From positions 1 to 64,000 of the forward strand of contig JAFVQU010000008.1 of the NCBI GenBank assembly GCA_017504625.1: a DNA stretch of 64,000 nt, written 5' to 3'. The position numbers and the translations under genes were made by a program. The notes beneath the pieces are model-generated. The model made no database searches. It had not been told where the DNA came from and saw only the letters and a list, made by a program, of their open reading frames with translations. Shown one piece after another: positions 1 to 8,391 of this stretch (positions within the stretch are counted from its first letter, which is position 1; each line of letters starts with the position of its first letter). The stretch is from Clostridia bacterium (GTDB lineage: Bacteria > Bacillota > Clostridia > Oscillospirales > CAG-272).

Positions 1-707
1 CCGCCGCCGAGGAAGCTTCCTTCGTCGATAAGTCCCACCTTAAGATCGGTTCCGTTGGATGCCTTGTAGCGAAGCTCAACGAGGTCTGCATTGTTGAGTA
101 TCTCACATTTTTCGGCAAAGCTTCTGTCATGCGCCTGCCACTCGCTGACAGCGTCAAGAAGATTGCCCTCCTTATCGATAACTCTTGTAGTATAAAGGAT
201 CGCGTTCCAAAGTCTTTCAACTGCAACGCTTGCTCTGACGCCGGGAAAAATCTTCTTTGCCCACTCAACGCCGGGCACCGCCGCGATACACCACTTGTAT
301 CTGTTATCCATCTTATCTCTGTACGGCTTGATGACCTTAGATTTCATCATCATAGCCTGAGAATACTTCTTCTGATTAACTCCCTTGAGTCCGTCGGGAT
401 CGTCTGACGCGAGATAGAGCATTGAGGGATTCTTTTCAAGTCTGTACTTGAGCTTTTCCTCTTCAAATGCCTCAACGGTTCCAAGCGTCTTAACGCTCAT
501 ATTGTTGACGCCGATCTTGGTAAGTGGAAGATAATTCCAATCCACCATTACCTTTGCCGCCTTCTGTCTGTAACATTCCTCAACCACCATCTTAACGAAT
601 TCAGGCTGATCAAGTCCTGCGTTAACGATAACGATATCGCCCTTCTTTACCGAAATGCCGCACTTGACAAGCAGCTTGGCATATTCTCTCAAAACAGTTT
701 TTTTCAT
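1..707 (-). CDS. Aminopeptidase, M29 (AmpS) family, 3' part missing
   Basis: Partial gene: the N-terminal 235 codons are present and the gene runs off the left edge. The start is fixed by an AGAGG-type ribosome binding site just upstream of ATG at 707. The product begins MKKTVLREYAKLLVKCG and contains IVIVNAG, CIAAVPGVEWA, and near the window edge NGTDLKVGLIDEGSFLGGG. This order is typical of M29 metallo-aminopeptidases (AmpS, aminopeptidase T). Members of this family are cobalt- or zinc-dependent cytoplasmic exopeptidases; the metal ligands lie further downstream, outside the window, so activity cannot be judged. It starts 15 bases after the VanZ-like gene and is probably co-transcribed with it. 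I am confident of the family, less so of the substrate. Confidence 0.85.
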   Translation of the reverse strand, partial: MKKTVLREYAKLLVKCGISVKKGDIVIVNAGLDQPEFVKMVVEECYRQKAAKVMVDWNYLPLTKIGVNNMSVKTLGTVEAFEEEKLKYRLEKNPSMLYLASDDPDGLKGVNQKKYSQAMMMKSKVIKPYRDKMDNRYKWCIAAVPGVEWAKKIFPGVRASVAVERLWNAILYTTRVIDKEGNLLDAVSEWQAHDRSFAEKCEILNNADLVELRYKASNGTDLKVGLIDEGSFLGG

Positions 708-722
708 AATGTTTTTTCCTCT

Positions 723-1193
723 TTATATATTAAGCTTTTTATTTTTCTTCAATTCTATAAAATGCGCAGCAATAACGACAATTAAAAATCCAAACATCGC
801 GCCGCAAAAATCTATGAGAACGTCACCGACCGCGCTTCCTCGATTTACGAAGCCTTGTATAAATTCATCACATACAGCTATAATAAGGCAAAACAACAAT
901 CCGTAGCCACACAGCCACCACTCTCGCCCACCTCCGATAGCAACGACAAGCCCCGCAGACGCAAGTCCAAGCATGCAAAACTCGGTAAAATGAGCAAGCT
1001 TTCTGACAAAAAAGCCCAGGTTCTCAATTTTGCCACCAAAAATCCATTCAAGCATAGGACCTATCACACCGGCAACAAGCTCACTGTCCCTCGCGGATTC
1101 CTCGCGGCTTTTGAGTGAATTTGAGAAGATAAATGCCACGATAAGAACGATAACTACCGACAAAACGGCTATTATAGCTCTTCTTTTTTTCAC
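723..1193 (-). CDS. VanZ-like membrane protein
   Basis: About 156 residues with four hydrophobic segments (near residues 6-25, 75-90, 95-112 and 130-150). VanZ family marks are RKLAHFTEFCMLG in the middle and DEFIQGFVNRGSAVGDVLID in the second half. The family is named after the teicoplanin-resistance protein VanZ, but most members have no known biochemical role. The start is uncertain: GTG at 1193 has a GGGGTGA sequence 4 bases upstream, and GTG at 1211 would add six residues. The gene follows the exopolysaccharide operon beyond a strong hairpin and precedes the M29 peptidase by 15 bases, so it may be expressed by read-through or from its own promoter. No resistance role should be assumed, since no vanA-type ligase genes are nearby. 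Confidence 0.8.
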   Translation of the reverse strand: MKKRRAIIAVLSVVIVLIVAFIFSNSLKSREESARDSELVAGVIGPMLEWIFGGKIENLGFFVRKLAHFTEFCMLGLASAGLVVAIGGGREWWLCGYGLLFCLIIAVCDEFIQGFVNRGSAVGDVLIDFCGAMFGFLIVVIAAHFIELKKNKKLNI

Positions 1194-1222
1194 AGTATCA
1201 CCCCATAACACCTATTATTAAC

Positions 1223-1274
1223 AAGCAATGGCACGGAAGCTTCCGTGCCATTGCTTAGGGTTGCCACGGCAACC
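1223..1274 (-). terminator. Double hairpin ending the exopolysaccharide operon
   Basis: Two inverted repeats lie between the LCP gene and the VanZ-like gene: GGTTGCC/GGCAACC at 1259-1274 and a perfect 34-base palindrome at 1223-1256 centred on an AAGCTT. Read on the minus strand, the second is followed by GTTAATAATAG, which is only moderately T-rich. It is most likely a terminator for the upstream operon. Confidence 0.65.
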
Positions 1275-1277
1275 GTT

Positions 1278-2282
1278 TTATTTCTTCGGCAAATAGCAAA
1301 GCTCGATCAAAAGCTCCTTAAGCGCGTCCTCGTCACATATAAATTCCATATATCGTTCACCGAGAACCGACTCGCCGCCGATCGTTTTTATTCCACCGAA
1401 CTCATACGAGGACATCTTTGAAAAAAGATCACCAATACCTGACACATCGAAGTTTGTGACGGCGTATTCGCCGAGCGTCGTTGCCATATCGCTTGATAAT
1501 TCGCCATTATCCTCAATATAATCCATTATTTGCGCATATAGCGCATCCATATACTGACGCTGACGCGCCATTCTCGTTTCATTAGTACCGTCGCTTCTGT
1601 TTCTTACGTAATTAAGCGCATGCTCACCATAAAGAGTAAGCACCTCGCCCTCAATTATAGTGCCGTCAACACCTGCAAAATCTCCGATAGCCGTAAGCGT
1701 AACGCCGCCAACGAGATCGTTGAGCGCAACTATTCCGTCCATCGTCAAGGAAAGATAATTATCGATCGGCATACCGTACATCAAATTCGACACCGCATTC
1801 GCTACGTTGCGGCAGCTGTCTATGCCGCCGTTTCCGTACGTATGAGAAAGGGCGATCTGCTCATTCGCAGCTCCAACCTTCTGTCCCGTAACACCAAGTA
1901 TCGGCACCTGTGCCATAGTGTCGCGGTTGATATGGATGGCATGGCATATCTCCTTTTCCCTGTCAAGCACGAAAAGCGTAAGGAGATCGGCTTGCTTATC
2001 GTTGTTGTACGAATCGTTTTCCTCTGCCTTTCCAAACGTATCAAGTCCGATCAGAAGAAAAGTTTCGACGTTCTTGTTGAACACGTACGTCTGTCCGTTA
2101 TATTCGATAATTTTTTCTCCTCCGACGTTTTGCTGTATCTCGCCGTCATATCCGTTATTATACCGTTCATACAAATTTACGGCCAATATGATACCCAGCA
2201 CAAGAACAGCAAACACGGTGAAAACGAGCACGGCGCGAAGGATATTCCTTCTTGTCAATACCGTTACTCTGTTTTGGCTCAT
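1278..2282 (-). CDS. LytR-CpsA-Psr (LCP) family glycopolymer ligase
   Basis: 334 residues: a cytoplasmic N-terminus, one transmembrane segment (about residues 15-35) and an extracellular LCP domain. Family motifs are present: FLLIGLDTFG, KQADLLTLFVLD, INRDTMAQVP and RNRSDGTNETRMARQRQ, the last carrying the arginines that bind the polyprenyl pyrophosphate head group. LCP proteins transfer undecaprenyl-linked polymers such as teichoic acid or capsule to peptidoglycan. Its ATG overlaps the stop of the preceding small surface protein gene by four bases (ATGA), and AAGGA sits just upstream, so translation is probably coupled. As the last gene of the polysaccharide operon it probably anchors the finished polymer to the wall. 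Confidence 0.93.
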   Translation of the reverse strand: MSQNRVTVLTRRNILRAVLVFTVFAVLVLGIILAVNLYERYNNGYDGEIQQNVGGEKIIEYNGQTYVFNKNVETFLLIGLDTFGKAEENDSYNNDKQADLLTLFVLDREKEICHAIHINRDTMAQVPILGVTGQKVGAANEQIALSHTYGNGGIDSCRNVANAVSNLMYGMPIDNYLSLTMDGIVALNDLVGGVTLTAIGDFAGVDGTIIEGEVLTLYGEHALNYVRNRSDGTNETRMARQRQYMDALYAQIMDYIEDNGELSSDMATTLGEYAVTNFDVSGIGDLFSKMSSYEFGGIKTIGGESVLGERYMEFICDEDALKELLIELCYLPKK

Positions 2283-2920
2283 ATCTGTTCCTTCTTCTTT
2301 CCCTCAAATACGAAGGCTGTCGCAATTACCGCGGTTGCGGCTATGCAAAGCACCCCCGCTCCCTCAATAGAACCAAAACAACCCTTCTTGGACTGTTGAG
2401 GAGTTGCTCCGGTCGAAACTACTATAGCATAAATGCCCGAGGATGCGGTAAAGCTTACAGTTGTTTCATCCTTCAGCTCACTATCAACAACGCTCCAAGC
2501 AGAGCCGTCATAGCGGACGAGAGCAACGAAGTTATGAAATGTATTCGATTTTACGCTAGCCTTGGCACTCGACTTGCCCTCAACGGTTACGAAGAATATA
2601 TCACTGACCGCAAGGTCTGCGGGATCGACCTTCACCTTATTTGCCGCTTTGGGAAGCTCGGGGTTCATCGACGAAACGTCGGTATATCCTACCACGGACT
2701 TATACGCACTCTCAAAGACAGATATCTGGTCGGCAGAAAGCTTACCCACTCTATCGCGGTACGCGGTTACTGTAACGCCGACATCAGAATCCTCTGCAAC
2801 AAGCGTAGGAGCACCGTTATTAGAGGGGCTTTCAACAAAGCCACCGGGTGCTGCAAGTGCAGAAATGCCCATGACGAACACTACGGACACAATAGTGAGC
2901 AAAACAATTAACTTCTTCAT
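2279..2920 (-). CDS. Small secreted surface protein with C-terminal membrane anchor
   Basis: 213 residues, function not recognised. The start is ATG at 2920, chosen because AAGAGGA lies upstream and the protein then begins with a clean signal peptide (MKKLIVLLTIVSVVFVMG, cleavage near SALAA). The exported part is low in cysteine. The C-terminus has the order KKGCFGS, a hydrophobic stretch of about 20 residues, then a basic tail GKKKEQI. That layout (short Cys/Gly/Ser motif, membrane span, basic end) resembles C-terminal sorting signals, but it is not LPXTG. The gene lies between the CpsB-type phosphatase and the LCP gene, so it probably serves polymer assembly or display at the cell surface; this is inference from context. 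Confidence 0.75.
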   Translation of the reverse strand: MKKLIVLLTIVSVVFVMGISALAAPGGFVESPSNNGAPTLVAEDSDVGVTVTAYRDRVGKLSADQISVFESAYKSVVGYTDVSSMNPELPKAANKVKVDPADLAVSDIFFVTVEGKSSAKASVKSNTFHNFVALVRYDGSAWSVVDSELKDETTVSFTASSGIYAIVVSTGATPQQSKKGCFGSIEGAGVLCIAATAVIATAFVFEGKKKEQI

Positions 2921-2952
2921 AATTATATATCCTCTTTTCAAATATAATATTT

Positions 2953-3660
2953 TCAAAAATGTATAAGTGAATTTCCGTACTCCAACATGTTTGTGACGAA
3001 TTTTTCACCAAGCTTATCAGCAATTATACGGTAAGCCTCACCGATCTCGGGGGGCCTCGTCTCAGCGCCGTGGCAATCGGAGCCGAGGAGCTGGACAAGA
3101 CCGTTTTTCAAAAGGCGAAGAGCCTTTCTGCGAGTTGAAATATTTATAACGAACGACGCGTTTATCTGAAACAAAACGTCGCTTGAGCTTATCTTTTCAA
3201 GGAACCGTCTCTCCTGATACGGCAAGCATCTTTCAACGTGAGCAACAATGGGTATGATTCTACGTGACGATGACAGGTTCACAAGCTCATCAACAACGTA
3301 TTTATCCCACTTCCCAATTGGCATTTCCAGAAGCAAAAGCCTCGTTTTTCCGATACAAAGCTCATAAAGTCTCTCCAACCTGCTGATACCGGGATAATAC
3401 GAAACCTCCGCACCGGTTTTAATCGTCGGCACATCCTCAGCCACTCTCTCTGAAAGCACTCGAAAAGCTCTCTCTCTGCGCGAAAGAAAATCGTCAATCG
3501 TGATCCTGTCAGCGTCAAAATGCGGTGTTGCAACGACTGTGGATATTCCTTGAGACCTGAGCATTTCAAGCATTCGCAAGCTTTCCTCTGTACTGCGGCT
3601 TCCGTCGTCTATACCCGGAAGCACGTGGCTGTGGAAATCAGGCAACAAACGATCCTTCAT
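2953..3660 (-). CDS. Tyrosine-protein phosphatase, PHP family (CpsB/YwqE type)
   Basis: 235 residues, full length for the family. The PHP metal-binding pattern is clear: DFHSHVLPGIDDGS at the N-terminus, ATPHFD near residue 45, GAEVSYYPG near 85, AHVER near 140 and GSDCHG near 195. These supply the His and Asp ligands of the trinuclear metal centre. CpsB/YwqE enzymes remove phosphate from the tyrosine-rich tail of the BY-kinase encoded immediately upstream, and thereby set polymer length and output. The start codon overlaps the kinase stop by four bases (ATGA), indicating coupled translation. Function is well supported by both sequence and neighbours. Confidence 0.94.
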   Translation of the reverse strand: MKDRLLPDFHSHVLPGIDDGSRSTEESLRMLEMLRSQGISTVVATPHFDADRITIDDFLSRRERAFRVLSERVAEDVPTIKTGAEVSYYPGISRLERLYELCIGKTRLLLLEMPIGKWDKYVVDELVNLSSSRRIIPIVAHVERCLPYQERRFLEKISSSDVLFQINASFVINISTRRKALRLLKNGLVQLLGSDCHGAETRPPEIGEAYRIIADKLGEKFVTNMLEYGNSLIHF

Positions 3661-4454
3661 CGTTCATTGCCCTGCTCCGACTCGGACTCGCTGCTCTGCT
3701 GATATCCGTAATCGTAGCCGTATTTTTTGTAATATCTCTTGTATTTTCTGTATTTACCGTAGTTTTTGTTTTCCGTCTTAATGACGTTCATAACGCAGCC
3801 AAGCACCTTAACATTTGAAAGCTTAAGCTGGGTTACACAGCTGTCAAGCTCCTTCTTGGTGGTATAATCCTCACGGACAACGAGAAGCATTCCGTCGAGA
3901 TGTCTTGCAACCGAGAAGGCGTCCGAGACAATATTTACGGGAGGAAGATCGATTATGATATAATCAAATCTTTCGGACATCGCCTTAAGGAATCGCTCCA
4001 TCTTTCTCGATCCAAGAAGCTCGGAGGGATTTGGAGGAAGATCGCCCGCGGGTACTATATACCAACGGTCAAGCTCTCCCGACTTATACGCTTCCATATC
4101 CTCGTACTCACCGCTTATTATAAGGTTTGTAAGTCCCGGAGTTCTATCAATGTCCATCTTCTTGGCAATACTCGGTATTCTCATATCACCGTCAACAAGA
4201 AGAACTTTCTTGCCCGCCTCGGCAAGAACGTACGACAGATTTATCGCAGTCGTACTCTTTCCCTCACCGCGTATTGAACTCGTAATGCCGATAACAAAGC
4301 ATTTTTTCTCCTCAGGCAATGTAAATGAGAGGTTTGCTCTCAAAAGCTTGTACTGCTCTGCCGCAGTAAAATCCATATTTTTGTGCAATAATTTTGCAGA
4401 TTCGGCGCCACCGAAAACCTTATTTCCCGTCTTCTTCTGATTACCAGTTCTCAT
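3657..4454 (-). CDS. Bacterial tyrosine kinase (CpsD/CapB type)
   Basis: 265 residues, a BY-kinase of the split Firmicutes type. Visible motifs are the Walker A SSIRGEGKST near residue 60, Walker A' LLVDGDMR near 90, Walker B YIIIDLPP near 168, and a C-terminal tyrosine cluster (YGKYRKYKRYYKKYGYDYGY) that is the autophosphorylation site. It works with the membrane adaptor encoded directly upstream and is reversed by the phosphatase encoded downstream. ATG at 4454 is preferred because GGTGAG lies four bases upstream; an in-frame GTG at 4463 has no ribosome binding site. The gap to the adaptor gene is 12 bases. Cytoplasmic, membrane-associated regulator of exopolysaccharide polymerisation and export. 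Confidence 0.95.
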   Translation of the reverse strand: MRTGNQKKTGNKVFGGAESAKLLHKNMDFTAAEQYKLLRANLSFTLPEEKKCFVIGITSSIRGEGKSTTAINLSYVLAEAGKKVLLVDGDMRIPSIAKKMDIDRTPGLTNLIISGEYEDMEAYKSGELDRWYIVPAGDLPPNPSELLGSRKMERFLKAMSERFDYIIIDLPPVNIVSDAFSVARHLDGMLLVVREDYTTKKELDSCVTQLKLSNVKVLGCVMNVIKTENKNYGKYRKYKRYYKKYGYDYGYQQSSESESEQGNER

Positions 4455-4466
4455 AGATCTCACCTA

Positions 4467-5264
4467 TCAAATATCTTTCTCATCGGTCGGTTTATTTGCG
4501 TACTTGTAGCTCTTATATCCGTAATATCTATGCTTGCTGCTGCCTGTTCCGTCAAGGTCGGGAATTCTTGCAAGAATAGGATAATCGTAACGCTGGATAA
4601 CGTACTCATCACCTCTGATGGTATCGTCAAACAACGCGTATACAGCAATAGCAATACATGCAAGCACAAGACCTATAAAGAATCCCATAAGTGTATAGTT
4701 TCTCACACTGGGAGAAACCCTTGACGTATTGACCATTCCACTGTCAACTATCTTCATCGAGCTTCCCTGAATTATTTCTGCAACTCTTTCGGGAAGAATA
4801 TCCGCGATAGTATTAACGATGATAGCCGCATCATTGGGATCAGCCGAGGTAACGGTTACCTTGAATATCTCGGTATCATTGACCGATCCTGCCGATATCA
4901 TTCCCATCAGCTGTCCCCAGCTATATGGCCGTGAGGTCTTACCGTCTATTTTCTCTACGACCTGCTCAAGCGTCGTCCTTGTCTTAAGGATCGTGATATA
5001 TGTCTTAACAAGATTTTGCGCTGCGGTTATTTCGGCAACCGACACGCTTCCCGTCACACCGCCGAGCGATATCGACTTATTATTTACGTACATCATAGCA
5101 GAAGACGAATATTGAGGTGTAATAAAGAATGCCGCGTATGAGAAGCCTATCGATGCCGCCAAAATAGCGCAGATCACTATCAGCCACACTTTTCTCCATA
5201 ATGTCTTCAGAATGTGCACCAAATCGATCTCATATTCAAAAGCCTTGCTTTTTTTGTTTTCCAT
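4467..5264 (-). CDS. Polysaccharide chain-length determinant (Wzz/CapA-like BY-kinase adaptor)
   Basis: 265 residues with the Wzz layout: a short cytoplasmic N-terminus (YEIDLVHILKTLWRKVW), a first transmembrane helix (about residues 30-50), a long extracytoplasmic segment, and a second helix near residues 185-210 preceded by SPSVRNYTLMGF. The C-terminal cytoplasmic tail (HRYYGYKSYKYANK) is tyrosine-rich, as in activators of BY-kinases. ATG at 5264 lies 11 bases from AAAGGAG; a TTG at 5270 is an alternative start two codons earlier. It sits between the dehydratase and kinase genes, the standard order in Gram-positive capsule operons. Confidence 0.92.
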   Translation of the reverse strand: MENKKSKAFEYEIDLVHILKTLWRKVWLIVICAILAASIGFSYAAFFITPQYSSSAMMYVNNKSISLGGVTGSVSVAEITAAQNLVKTYITILKTRTTLEQVVEKIDGKTSRPYSWGQLMGMISAGSVNDTEIFKVTVTSADPNDAAIIVNTIADILPERVAEIIQGSSMKIVDSGMVNTSRVSPSVRNYTLMGFFIGLVLACIAIAVYALFDDTIRGDEYVIQRYDYPILARIPDLDGTGSSKHRYYGYKSYKYANKPTDEKDI

Positions 5265-5280
5265 AATCAATCTATCTCCT

Positions 5281-7215
5281 TTACTTGCTGTTTGTCAAGG
5301 CAAGCTTCATTTCCTCGGACTCTTCCGCGCGGCGGTTTACATCCTCCGAGCTCTTATATGTCGGAACGACCTCAAGCATTGCGTTTCTGACCGCCATACA
5401 CCGATCCTCACAGCTCTCTCCGCTAAGCATTGCAGACGTAAGAACGCCTATCTTTTCTTCAATCTGCTCTCTTGTGAAGGGTGTATCGGTTTCAATAAAT
5501 ATCAAGTCGTTTTCTGTTTTTGTAAGCTCCTCGGATTTGATAAGCAACTCCTCGTAAAGCTTTTCACCCGGGCGAAGACCGATCTCCTTGATCATTATGT
5601 CTTTATTCGGAACAAATCCCGACATTTTTATCATCTCAACGGCAAGATCGTATATCTTTATCGGCTTACCCATATCAAGCACGAAAAGCTCGCCCCGCTT
5701 TGCCATAGCACCGCTTTCAAGCACAAGCTCCGCAGCCTCGGATATCGTCATAAAGTATCTGATGATGCGCTTATCCGTAATAGTGACCGGGCCTCCCTCG
5801 GCTATCTGCCTTTTAAACAACGGAATCACCGAGCCGTTTGATCCAAGCACGTTGCCAAATCTTACCGCCGCAAAGGTCGTATTGCTATCTGTACGCGATT
5901 GCACGATCATCTCACACATTCTCTTGGATGCGCCCATGATATTGGTCGGGTTGACCGCTTTGTCGGTAGAAATGAGAATAAATTTCTCAACTCCGTACTT
6001 TTCAGCCGCATTTGCGGTATTATAGGTTCCAAGGCAGTTATTTTTGATAGCCTCAGCCGCGCTGTTCTCCATAAGCGGAACGTGCTTATGCGCTGCGGCG
6101 TGGAACACGATGTCGGGCCTGTGAGTCTTAAACAGCAGATCAAGTCTTTCGCTATCTCTGACCGATCCTATCTCAACCGCAAGGTCAAGATCGCGACCGT
6201 ACTGGCGAATAAGCTCCTGCTGTATATCGTATGCATTATTTTCGTATATATCGAAGATTATGAGCTTTTGAGGCTTGCACCGTGCGATCTTACGGCATAT
6301 TTCGGAACCAATCGAGCCTCCGCCACCCGTGACCAGCACCACCTTGCCGCAGTAGAAGCTAAGTGCACCTTCGTTGTTTATGTTTATCGACTTGCGGAAA
6401 AGCAAGTCCTCAATTGCAAATTCACGAATCCTCGGCTTTTCGTTGCCACCCTCTGAAACACTGAGGCCTTCACATATTTTAACCTTGCATCCAAGACCCG
6501 AATAGCGCATGTAAAGCTTGGAAATTCTATCTCCGTCATTATGAGTTATTGCAATAATAACAGTCTTTACGCCGCATTTCACGATCATTTTTTCCGCAGT
6601 CTCGGGATCGTACACCTTAAGTCCGACTACGTGATAATCAATCTTCAAGGAGTCAGTATCGACGAAAAACACGGGCTTATATCGAGAATTAGGGTTATTT
6701 TTAAGATCCCCCACAAGATAAGTTCCGAGTCGTCCCGCACCAACTATCGCAACGGGCTCCCTTTCGGTATCGTTTTGTACGTTTTTTCTCATCTTGTAAA
6801 GCGCGCTGTAGCAGAATCTCGACGAGAGTGTAATTATCGCCGTTAAAGCTCCAACACTGAGAGCTCGCCAAACGCCTATGTAAATGCCTTCGACGGCGAA
6901 GGACAGACAATAGGTGACACACACGGTCAATACGCTTGCCATTCCGTCCGAAACGAGCATTTTGATATACGCTACCGTGTTCGCGTATCTCCATACGTTT
7001 TTGTAAACACGTAAAACCGTTCTAAACAAAAACAGCAAGGCAAAATGAATAGCAGTATTTACCCAAAACGCGCGAATATTTGACGTTCCGATGCTCGACA
7101 GCAGCCAGTATAAGACGCTTACGAAAGCGTAGGCTGCAACATCAACAGTCAAAAGTATCGCTTGTCTGCTTCTGCTATTATGTAGTACTGCATTGATCAA
7201 AGTGTTTTTTTTCAT
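5281..7215 (-). CDS. Membrane-bound nucleotide-sugar 4,6-dehydratase (CapD/EpsC/PglF type)
   Basis: 644 residues, full length. Four transmembrane helices occupy about residues 15-135. A first Rossmann-like CoA-binding-type domain follows (VAIVGAGRLGTYLVGD). The catalytic short-chain dehydrogenase domain begins VLVTGGGGSIGSEICRK near residue 295 and carries STDKAVNPTNIMGASKR, the active-site region of this extended-SDR group. The family converts UDP-GlcNAc to a 4-keto-6-deoxy sugar, the first step towards bacillosamine-type or FucNAc-type residues. The ribosome binding site is weak (AAGAAG). It is the third gene of the operon and the only sugar-modifying enzyme seen here; the glycosyltransferases and flippase of the pathway are outside this stretch. 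Confidence 0.93.
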   Translation of the reverse strand: MKKNTLINAVLHNSRSRQAILLTVDVAAYAFVSVLYWLLSSIGTSNIRAFWVNTAIHFALLFLFRTVLRVYKNVWRYANTVAYIKMLVSDGMASVLTVCVTYCLSFAVEGIYIGVWRALSVGALTAIITLSSRFCYSALYKMRKNVQNDTEREPVAIVGAGRLGTYLVGDLKNNPNSRYKPVFFVDTDSLKIDYHVVGLKVYDPETAEKMIVKCGVKTVIIAITHNDGDRISKLYMRYSGLGCKVKICEGLSVSEGGNEKPRIREFAIEDLLFRKSININNEGALSFYCGKVVLVTGGGGSIGSEICRKIARCKPQKLIIFDIYENNAYDIQQELIRQYGRDLDLAVEIGSVRDSERLDLLFKTHRPDIVFHAAAHKHVPLMENSAAEAIKNNCLGTYNTANAAEKYGVEKFILISTDKAVNPTNIMGASKRMCEMIVQSRTDSNTTFAAVRFGNVLGSNGSVIPLFKRQIAEGGPVTITDKRIIRYFMTISEAAELVLESGAMAKRGELFVLDMGKPIKIYDLAVEMIKMSGFVPNKDIMIKEIGLRPGEKLYEELLIKSEELTKTENDLIFIETDTPFTREQIEEKIGVLTSAMLSGESCEDRCMAVRNAMLEVVPTYKSSEDVNRRAEESEEMKLALTNSK

Positions 7216-7256
7216 AAAAAATCTTCTTGTCCGTAGTCACACGGACTTCCTCATCT

Positions 7257-7751
7257 TTAAGATTTGGCACTCCTAATAATTTTGTTCACTATCCGTTTCA
7301 CAAAAGAAACAGAGAAATTGCACAAGCGGCGCATAGGACGAGTGAAACACCATAGCCTGCAAAAAATCTTATAAGAGAATTTATCTACGCTGACCGCTCT
7401 TTCGCCTCTGTAAAGCAACGACACCTTTGCTATAAGCTGATCGCGCTCAATTCCTCGTTCCGCAATAAACTGGTGATCTCCTAAAAACGTGTAGCTCTCA
7501 CCGATTTTGATAAGTCGGTGAAGCACATACTGACCGTTTCTCCTTTGATACAGTATCACGTCATACTTTTTCAGCTCGCTCGGAAGACTTGAAATAACCA
7601 CACTATCCTCCCCTTCTCTTATCATGGGGAGCATGCTTACTCCGCGCGGATATATCCTTACCGATGCGCCGCTGTAAAGCTGTTCGCGAATCAGGGGCAT
7701 CAGCTCGTCAAGATACATAGACTTTTTTTCAAGCATAAGTGATCGTCTCAC
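7257..7751 (-). CDS. S24/S26-type peptidase paired with PqqD
   Basis: 164 residues. YPRGVSMLPMIREGED holds the predicted nucleophilic serine, and YDVILYQRRNGQYVLHRLIKI has a histidine where classical signal peptidase I has lysine, as in the Ser/His (SipW/archaeal-like) branch. GDHQFIAERGI continues the fold. There is no obvious transmembrane anchor, so it looks like a soluble or peripherally attached member. The GTG start overlaps the pqqD-like stop by four bases (GTGA); ATG at 7736 is an alternative, and neither has a strong ribosome binding site. Pairing with a PqqD-like protein suggests a processing peptidase for a modified peptide or exported protein. This is inference; it could also process an operon-encoded surface protein. 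Confidence 0.78.
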   Translation of the reverse strand: MRRSLMLEKKSMYLDELMPLIREQLYSGASVRIYPRGVSMLPMIREGEDSVVISSLPSELKKYDVILYQRRNGQYVLHRLIKIGESYTFLGDHQFIAERGIERDQLIAKVSLLYRGERAVSVDKFSYKIFCRLWCFTRPMRRLCNFSVSFVKRIVNKIIRSAKS

Positions 7752-8014
7752 TCTTCAAGACAGCCTGCGGACGCAAGCTTGTCAAGAAACATTTCAACGT
7801 CAGATATCGCAATCTCATCAGAAACGTCGTATTCATCGGTAAGTGCTTTAATGAGAGCACACTTATCACATCCGGTCGCAAGTGCCTTCCAGAGAACGGC
7901 TCCGGTTTCATTCAAGGCAAGCATGCCGTTAAAATCAGCAGACGATTCTCCCAATGGCAAAACCACCCATGTGTCCGCCACGTTGCGCATTACAAAATTT
8001 TCCTTAATTTTCAT
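7748..8014 (-). CDS. PqqD-family protein (RiPP recognition element fold)
   Basis: 88 residues, the usual size for PqqD. The sequence fits the winged-helix RRE pattern: NFVMRNVADTWVVLPLG, then FNGMLALNETGAVLWKAL, then LTDEYDVSDEIAISDVEMFLDKL and a final GCLEE. PqqD proteins bind leader peptides and deliver them to modifying enzymes. GGGGAG precedes the ATG. It is the first gene after a perfect promoter at 8142-8170 and overlaps the S26-like peptidase, so the pair heads the polysaccharide operon. No radical SAM enzyme is adjacent; the HprK-like kinase at 15.3-16.0 kb and the 37-residue peptide at 17.3 kb are possible distant partners. Confidence 0.85.
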   Translation of the reverse strand: MKIKENFVMRNVADTWVVLPLGESSADFNGMLALNETGAVLWKALATGCDKCALIKALTDEYDVSDEIAISDVEMFLDKLASAGCLEE

Positions 8015-8141
8015 AAAATAACTCCCCGCGCCAAGCGCACCGTAATAAAGCCGTTTTTAATTTCACCAAAGGCGCTGATCGTGAAAGGAAACGATTCCCC
8101 AAAGGACACGATTTTCCACTCCCCGCACAACCACTCATTTT

Positions 8142-8170
8142 ATTATAACATCTCGAATTAACATTGTCAA
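8142..8170 (-). promoter_or_regulatory. Sigma-A promoter of the exopolysaccharide operon
   Basis: On the minus strand TTGACA (8165-8170), a 17-base spacer and TATAAT (8142-8147): both hexamers are perfect. It leaves a leader of roughly 120 bases before the pqqD-like ATG; the leader contains a possible ATCGTG/CACGAT stem. Confidence 0.88.
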
Positions 8171-8391
8171 TATGATTTGTGCTTTTATTTATTATTTATA
8201 TGTATGAGGAATTTATATGTATGAGGAGGAAACAAATTAACAAACAGAATTACCGCATACTTTTTGTAAATCGCTTCAAATAATTTTTTATCTCTCTTAC
8301 CAAATACCAAATGGTATTACAGATCATTTATTATTCATTCACTTTTTTGTTTATTAATAAACATTTTGTTTATAGTGAATCTACAAGAAAC
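8171..8391. other. AT-rich intergenic region with a short tandem repeat
   Basis: No gene is seen between the exopolysaccharide promoter and the SASP terminator. The region holds a 17-base unit (ATTTATATGTATGAGGA) in two perfect tandem copies at 8194-8227, and an inverted repeat AATACC-AAAT-GGTATT at 8303-8318 that could be an operator, though nothing else supports that. Confidence 0.5.

Noticed and set aside
723..1193. Glycopeptide resistance suggested by VanZ-like and VanY-like proteins
   Set aside because: They are 47 kb apart, both families are common in sensitive Firmicutes, and no vanH/vanA/vanX-type genes are present.
8194..8290. A 20-codon frame (starting MRRKQINKQN) after the tandem repeat
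   Set aside because: The apparent ribosome binding site arises from the repeat itself and spacing is poor; no other evidence supports it.
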